From Saccharomycopsis crataegensis (lineage: Eukaryota; Ascomycota; Saccharomycetes; Ascoideales; Saccharomycopsidaceae): a stretch of 64,000 nucleotides of DNA. The stretch's first letter is position 1. Each line of letters begins with the position of its first letter. Under the pieces are notes generated by a model, which worked only from the letters and a program-made list of their open reading frames with translations, was not told where the DNA came from and made no database searches. This document shows, piece after piece, positions 60,445-64,000 of the stretch. The stretch spans positions 682,001 to 746,000 of the forward strand of contig NW_027043824.1 of NCBI RefSeq assembly GCF_037102585.1, in the 5' to 3' direction. A program made the translations under genes and the position numbers.

Positions 60445-60650
60445 TTAGTAAAGTATTTCAGATGCTTTGTGCTCTAAATGATCAAATTCATTGAATATCA
60501 CCTTCCTTTCCTCTGGGGTCACATCAGCTATGTTGACGATATCTTGGAAAATTGCTATTGAGTCGATTGGCGCAGCAAAGCTGGCGGTGACTAAACCCAG
60601 AAGAATGATTGGTAAAGATTCGAGCCTCCATATGCTTATCTTTGTTGTTA
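60445..60650 (-). pseudogene. Secreted-protein-like relic
   Basis: The minus strand reads LESLPIILLGLVTASFAAP, a good signal-peptide core with an Ala-Ala-Pro cut region. A short acidic and helical chain follows (IFQDIVNIADVTPEERKVIF, NEFDHLEHKASEILY) ending in TAA. The frame has no ATG before an upstream stop. A CTAAC and several AG dinucleotides lie just upstream, so a missing first exon is possible, but I find no donor. The composition resembles prepro parts of small secreted fungal proteins. Family not assigned. Confidence 0.4.
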
Positions 60651-61738
60651 GAGAGGAAATGGTAATAGGAAATGAGTGATATTACTGAAAAAAATATGCA
60701 GAAACTTCCCTTAATTCGTTATAGTCTCTAATTGATAGAAGCTGATTTCAGATCAAAAGACTAGAACACCTCATGACGAATATTATCAACTCCAGTTTCT
60801 TGATGGTGATTTCCAAAAACTTTGGCTGATATTGGAAAAGTGCGACAAATCTGATCTCAGCAATTAATATTGATCAAGATTGACCAAATATTAGAATCTC
60901 TTGAAATACATCATTCTCTACAAGGGAGTTGATCTAGAAACTTGCTTTATGGAAGCAGGTTATAGCCCTTTTTGGTTATCCAAATTTGGATATGAGTCAG
61001 TTTAATCAAGTTAAATCAGAATTTCTTGCCACGATTTTTATCAGAGAAAGAAGATTTCAATTTAAAAACCCCCAGTATTTTCATATATGCGCGCTAGATA
61101 CCTCAAAATTTTGAATTACTGAAAATCACTTCAAATTAGCAGATTAATAAGTGTCGCCAATTCTTCTAATTCCAAACCATAGCCCCCCGATTTATTTCCA
61201 AAAAAATATCTCTTTTTACCAGCTAAGATGAATTCCGTATCAAGCCAGAAGCATGTTACATTCCTGATTGGTGAGCATGATACCAGTTTAACTATCTATA
61301 TGAATATTTGAACCAATTTCCTTCTTTGGTGTAACTCATACTGATAATTAGTGATAACAGCAATCACAAAGAGTATAGCACCCAAGCACCCACACTTTTT
61401 CCATTTGTGATTCCTAACTTTTTCAGGAACTTGTATTGTTCATCATGCATTCAATTCTCTTCTGCAAACACTCAATGCGACGCCAATATTATTGTATCCC
61501 ATAATATCATTCTCCTCACTTATCAATATCAACATGAAAGGCATTAGACTGCAGTGTCTAGATTATAAAATCTGTATAGCCTTTATCATTTACCCTGCCC
61601 AAAGGAATTGTGTCATGTGATACAAGATCGATTTTTTTTTTTTTTTTTTTCCTGATCTGTTGGTTTTCAAACGGTTTTTGTAGGTAACAAAGTTCAAATA
61701 ACAATAATATATTCTACAATACAAAACAATAAGAAATC
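60651..61738. promoter_or_regulatory. Intergenic DNA upstream of RNA1
   Basis: This is 1.1 kb without a supportable gene. A poly-T tract of about 20 at 61631-61650 lies roughly 90 bp before the RNA1 ATG and is a likely nucleosome-excluding promoter element. Confidence 0.45.
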
Positions 61739-62848
61739 ATGGCCACTTTGGACTTCTCTCCTGATATCACTACGGAGGAAACGTACTCCCTTGCAGGTAA
61801 GCAACTCAAGCTTACAACTGAGGAAGATATCAAACCATATTTGGAAGAACTTGCCAAAGTGAAACCTCTTAAGAAGATTGATTTTTCTGGTAACACTATT
61901 GGTATTGAGGCTTCTAAAGCTTTGGCGGAGGTGATTGAGGCACATGGTGCTGATATTGAGGAAGTAAACTTCAGTGATTTCTACACTGGTAGATTGAACA
62001 CTGAGATCCCTCAATCTTTAGAATATTTGTTGCCAGCGCTATTGACTTTGCCAAAATTATCCATCCTTAATTTGAGTGATAACGCCTTTGGTTTACAAAC
62101 CATTGATCCAATAGAAAAGTTTTTGCCAAATGCGGTTGCCTTGGAGCATTTGATCTTGTCCAACAATGGGATGGGTCCATTTGCTGGGGCAAGGATCGGG
62201 AAAGCATTATTCAAGTTGGCCCACAACAAGCAAAATAGATATAAAGATGGCGAAGTCAGATACTTGAAGACATTCATTTGTGGTAGAAATAGATTAGAAA
62301 ATGGCAGTGCTGACTATTTGTCATTGGGTTTGAAGGCCAACAAGAACTTGGAAACCATAAAGTTGTACCAAAATGGTATTAGACCTGCCGGGATTTCCAA
62401 ATTGGTCAACAATGGGTTAACTGACTTGAAGCATTTGAGAATTATCGATTTGCAAGACAACACAATCACCAAGAAATCGTCTTCCCACTTAGCCAAGAAC
62501 TTGAGCAGTTCCAACTGGACCAACCTTAAGGAATTAAACTTAAATGACGCCTTATTGCAAAAGAAGGGTGGTTATGAAATTTTGAAAGCCTTGTCGGATG
62601 GTAAACCCCACAATAATTTGAAAAAACTAAAGTTGCAATTCAACGAATTGGACGAAAAATCTTTGGAAATTTTGCCTGCCTTGATTGAAAAGAACTTGCC
62701 AAATTTGGAGCATTTGGAAATCAACGGTAATATTTTCGATGAAGAATCGGACGAACTTGTTGCTATCCAGGAAATTTTTGATAAAAGAGGTTTTGGTGAA
62801 TTAGATGAATTGGATGAATTGGAAGAACCAGACTCTGATGAAGAAGAC

Positions 62849-62880
<32 letters not shown>

Positions 62881-62998
62881 GGAAGAAGAAAGTGAATTTG
62901 ATTCTGAAGTTGCTGCTGCTGAACTTCTCGAAGAGCTCAAGAAAACAGGTGAAGAAGAAGAATTGATTTCCAAACTTGAGAAGACACACATTGCTTAA
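61739..62998 (+). CDS. RNA1: Rna1, Ran GTPase-activating protein
   Basis: This 419-residue cytosolic RanGAP stimulates GTP hydrolysis by Gsp1/Ran and so sustains the gradient for nuclear transport. It is an LRR crescent. The arginine-finger loop is FSDFYTGRLNTEIPQSLEYL. LRR segments include LSILNLSDNAFG, LEHLILSNNGMGPFAGARIG, FICGRNRLENGSADYL, IKLYQNGIRP, IIDLQDNTIT and LKLQFNELDE. After about residue 355 comes the acidic tail (about 20 Asp/Glu), then a helical end (ELLEELKKTGEEEELISKL). Length and layout match the family (407). Confidence 0.97.
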
Positions 62999-63526
62999 TT
63001 TTTTTTACTTCTAATGTTATACATGACTTATTAAGCTTTATCTTTTGATATTTCCCTCTTAACTGCTGTATTGTTTAATCTCTAATATTCTTTTGTTGTT
63101 AATTTTTCATTTTTGAAGCCTTTTTTGATTTTGTATTTTGATGGTAAAGTTCTGACACATAATTTCCTCTCCCGTTGTCAAATAGAACTATCAACTCAGA
63201 TCTGCCAGCATAGAAGTGCAGCTTAACATCAAACCAGAGAAATCTTTTCGGCCGAGCTGACAAAAATTTTAAAGCATTATAATTTTCGCGGTGTATTTCA
63301 GGTGGTGAGTGAAGGAAAACAATAGTAATTATTATTCAGTGATTAATCTATTAGAACACGGATTTACATGCTTACATACAATATAATATAATATAGTATA
63401 TACATATATACCTACACCTGGTAAAACAAAAAGTCACGGCTCCTAATGCTACAACCTTTCTGTAGATTTTTAATGTTAATTTATTTCGTTTCTTCTCCCG
63501 TCATCGTGCTCTTATTTTTTCCCTCC
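62999..63526. other. 3' flank of RNA1
   Basis: This is 528 bp of AT-rich DNA with no gene seen. It includes a run of ATATA/TATAA words near 63378-63410. Confidence 0.4.
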
Positions 63527-63733
63527 TCATTTCGTCTGTTCCTTATTGTGGCACTTTGACACGGTCGGGTAAAACTTGTTCCTTCCAAAAAAATTAAGAG
63601 GATCACATATATATTTCACCAAATTGATAGGATCATCTGCCAATATCCAGGACATTGACACAATATCATCGCAGCTTATGTTTTGTTCTCCAAGGTCTTT
63701 GGCTACTGGCCTTTTAAAAACCAACAGGCCCAT
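63527..63733 (-). CDS. Possible small protein, 68 aa
   Basis: This is an ATG-started frame (MGLLVFKRPVAKDLGEQNIS) with a mixed, protein-like composition ending NKFYPTVSKCHNKEQTK. I do not recognise it. A pyrimidine-CAG acceptor-like sequence lies just before the ATG and a CTAAC further upstream, so it could be the last exon of a longer gene. Confidence 0.3.
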   Translation of the reverse strand: MGLLVFKRPVAKDLGEQNISCDDIVSMSWILADDPINLVKYICDPLNFFGRNKFYPTVSKCHNKEQTK

Positions 63734-63907
63734 TTTTTCTCTGAAAAAAACATCAATTGCATCATTCAGAAATCTCTCGTCAACTCCGTTATTTCCCCAT
63801 CAAATCACACAAAAGAATGTTAGAACATCCAATATAATATTTAAACCGTTGATCCCGGTTAGACATTTCTCTAACTCTAGGGAATCGTTTATCAAATTTT
63901 GGAGGCA

Positions 63908-64000
63908 TCAAAATCGACCATCTGCTGGTGTGTTTCGTCCTTCTGGGAAATGTGATACATCGGCTGGGAGAGGTAGTTTTTCGTCAAAGAGATCACTTGG
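63908..64000 (-). CDS. C-terminal end of a gene cut by the window edge
   Basis: Thirty codons then TGA on the minus strand, open to the window end: PSDLFDEKLPLPADVSHFPE, then GRNTPADGRF. The charged, Pro-containing sequence looks coding, but no family can be named from so short a piece. Confidence 0.4.
   Translation of the reverse strand, partial: PSDLFDEKLPLPADVSHFPEGRNTPADGRF

Noticed and set aside
60491-60679. Plus-strand 62-codon frame near 60.5 kb
   Set aside because: It has no ATG. The opposite strand has the better signal-peptide-like reading.

Overview
The window is nuclear DNA of an ascomycete budding yeast (Saccharomycotina). It is AT-rich and compact. The genes are nearly all single-exon orthologs of well-known yeast genes: SDS23, RAD57, ALG1, SIS2/HAL3, MTF1, LIP2, BUD31, TRX3, ERG24, ILV6, SRB5/MED18, HRD1, TMA7, MRI1, SUR7 and RNA1. 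One clear intron (HRD1) has GTATGT, CTAAC and TAG signals. In ALG1, and probably SDS23, a CTG codon falls where relatives carry serine, which hints at the CUG-Ser clade; the evidence is thin. Codons are quoted with the standard code.

The dominant feature is a near-identical 6.4-8 kb segment present three times: copy A (1-6379, cut by the window edge), copy B (21652-29745, inverted) and copy C (about 47053-54635, same orientation as A). Each carries two divergent genes of no recognised family. Gene X appears to be a two-exon membrane protein with a very long acidic tract. Gene Y is a basic coiled-coil-like protein with a 26-serine tract and a minisatellite-encoded repeat. The copies differ by few bases, except that the Y minisatellite has 3, 10 and 25 modules in A, B and C. 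A decayed relic of the X-Y intergenic region lies at 20885-21242, beside a degenerate ~100-bp tandem array of 14 units (19440-20830).

Between A and B lies housekeeping block 1 (7.6-18.5 kb): SDS23, RAD57/ALG1 (divergent), SIS2, MTF1/LIP2 (divergent, both mitochondrial) and BUD31. Between B and C lies block 2 (30.5-45.4 kb): TRX3, ERG24, ILV6, SRB5 and a Zn2Cys6 regulator (divergent), HRD1, TMA7, MRI1, an unknown gene, a 48-residue metallothionein and SUR7. Recognisable regulatory sites include a Gcn4 site plus a Leu3 site before ILV6, an Upc2/Ecm22-type sterol element before ERG24, and CACGTG boxes before SDS23 and between SRB5 and the Zn2Cys6 gene. Each block is flanked by inverted copies of the XY segment, so homologous exchange could flip it.

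Right of copy C (54.6-61.7 kb) is a gene-poor, accessory-looking stretch. It holds a 23-bp-period minisatellite, an F-box/leucine-rich-repeat gene and two small secreted-protein-like reading frames without a usable start. Ordinary sequence resumes with RNA1 (RanGAP) at 61.7 kb and a gene end at the right edge. I found no complete tRNA or rRNA gene, no CRISPR array and no supportable retroelement.
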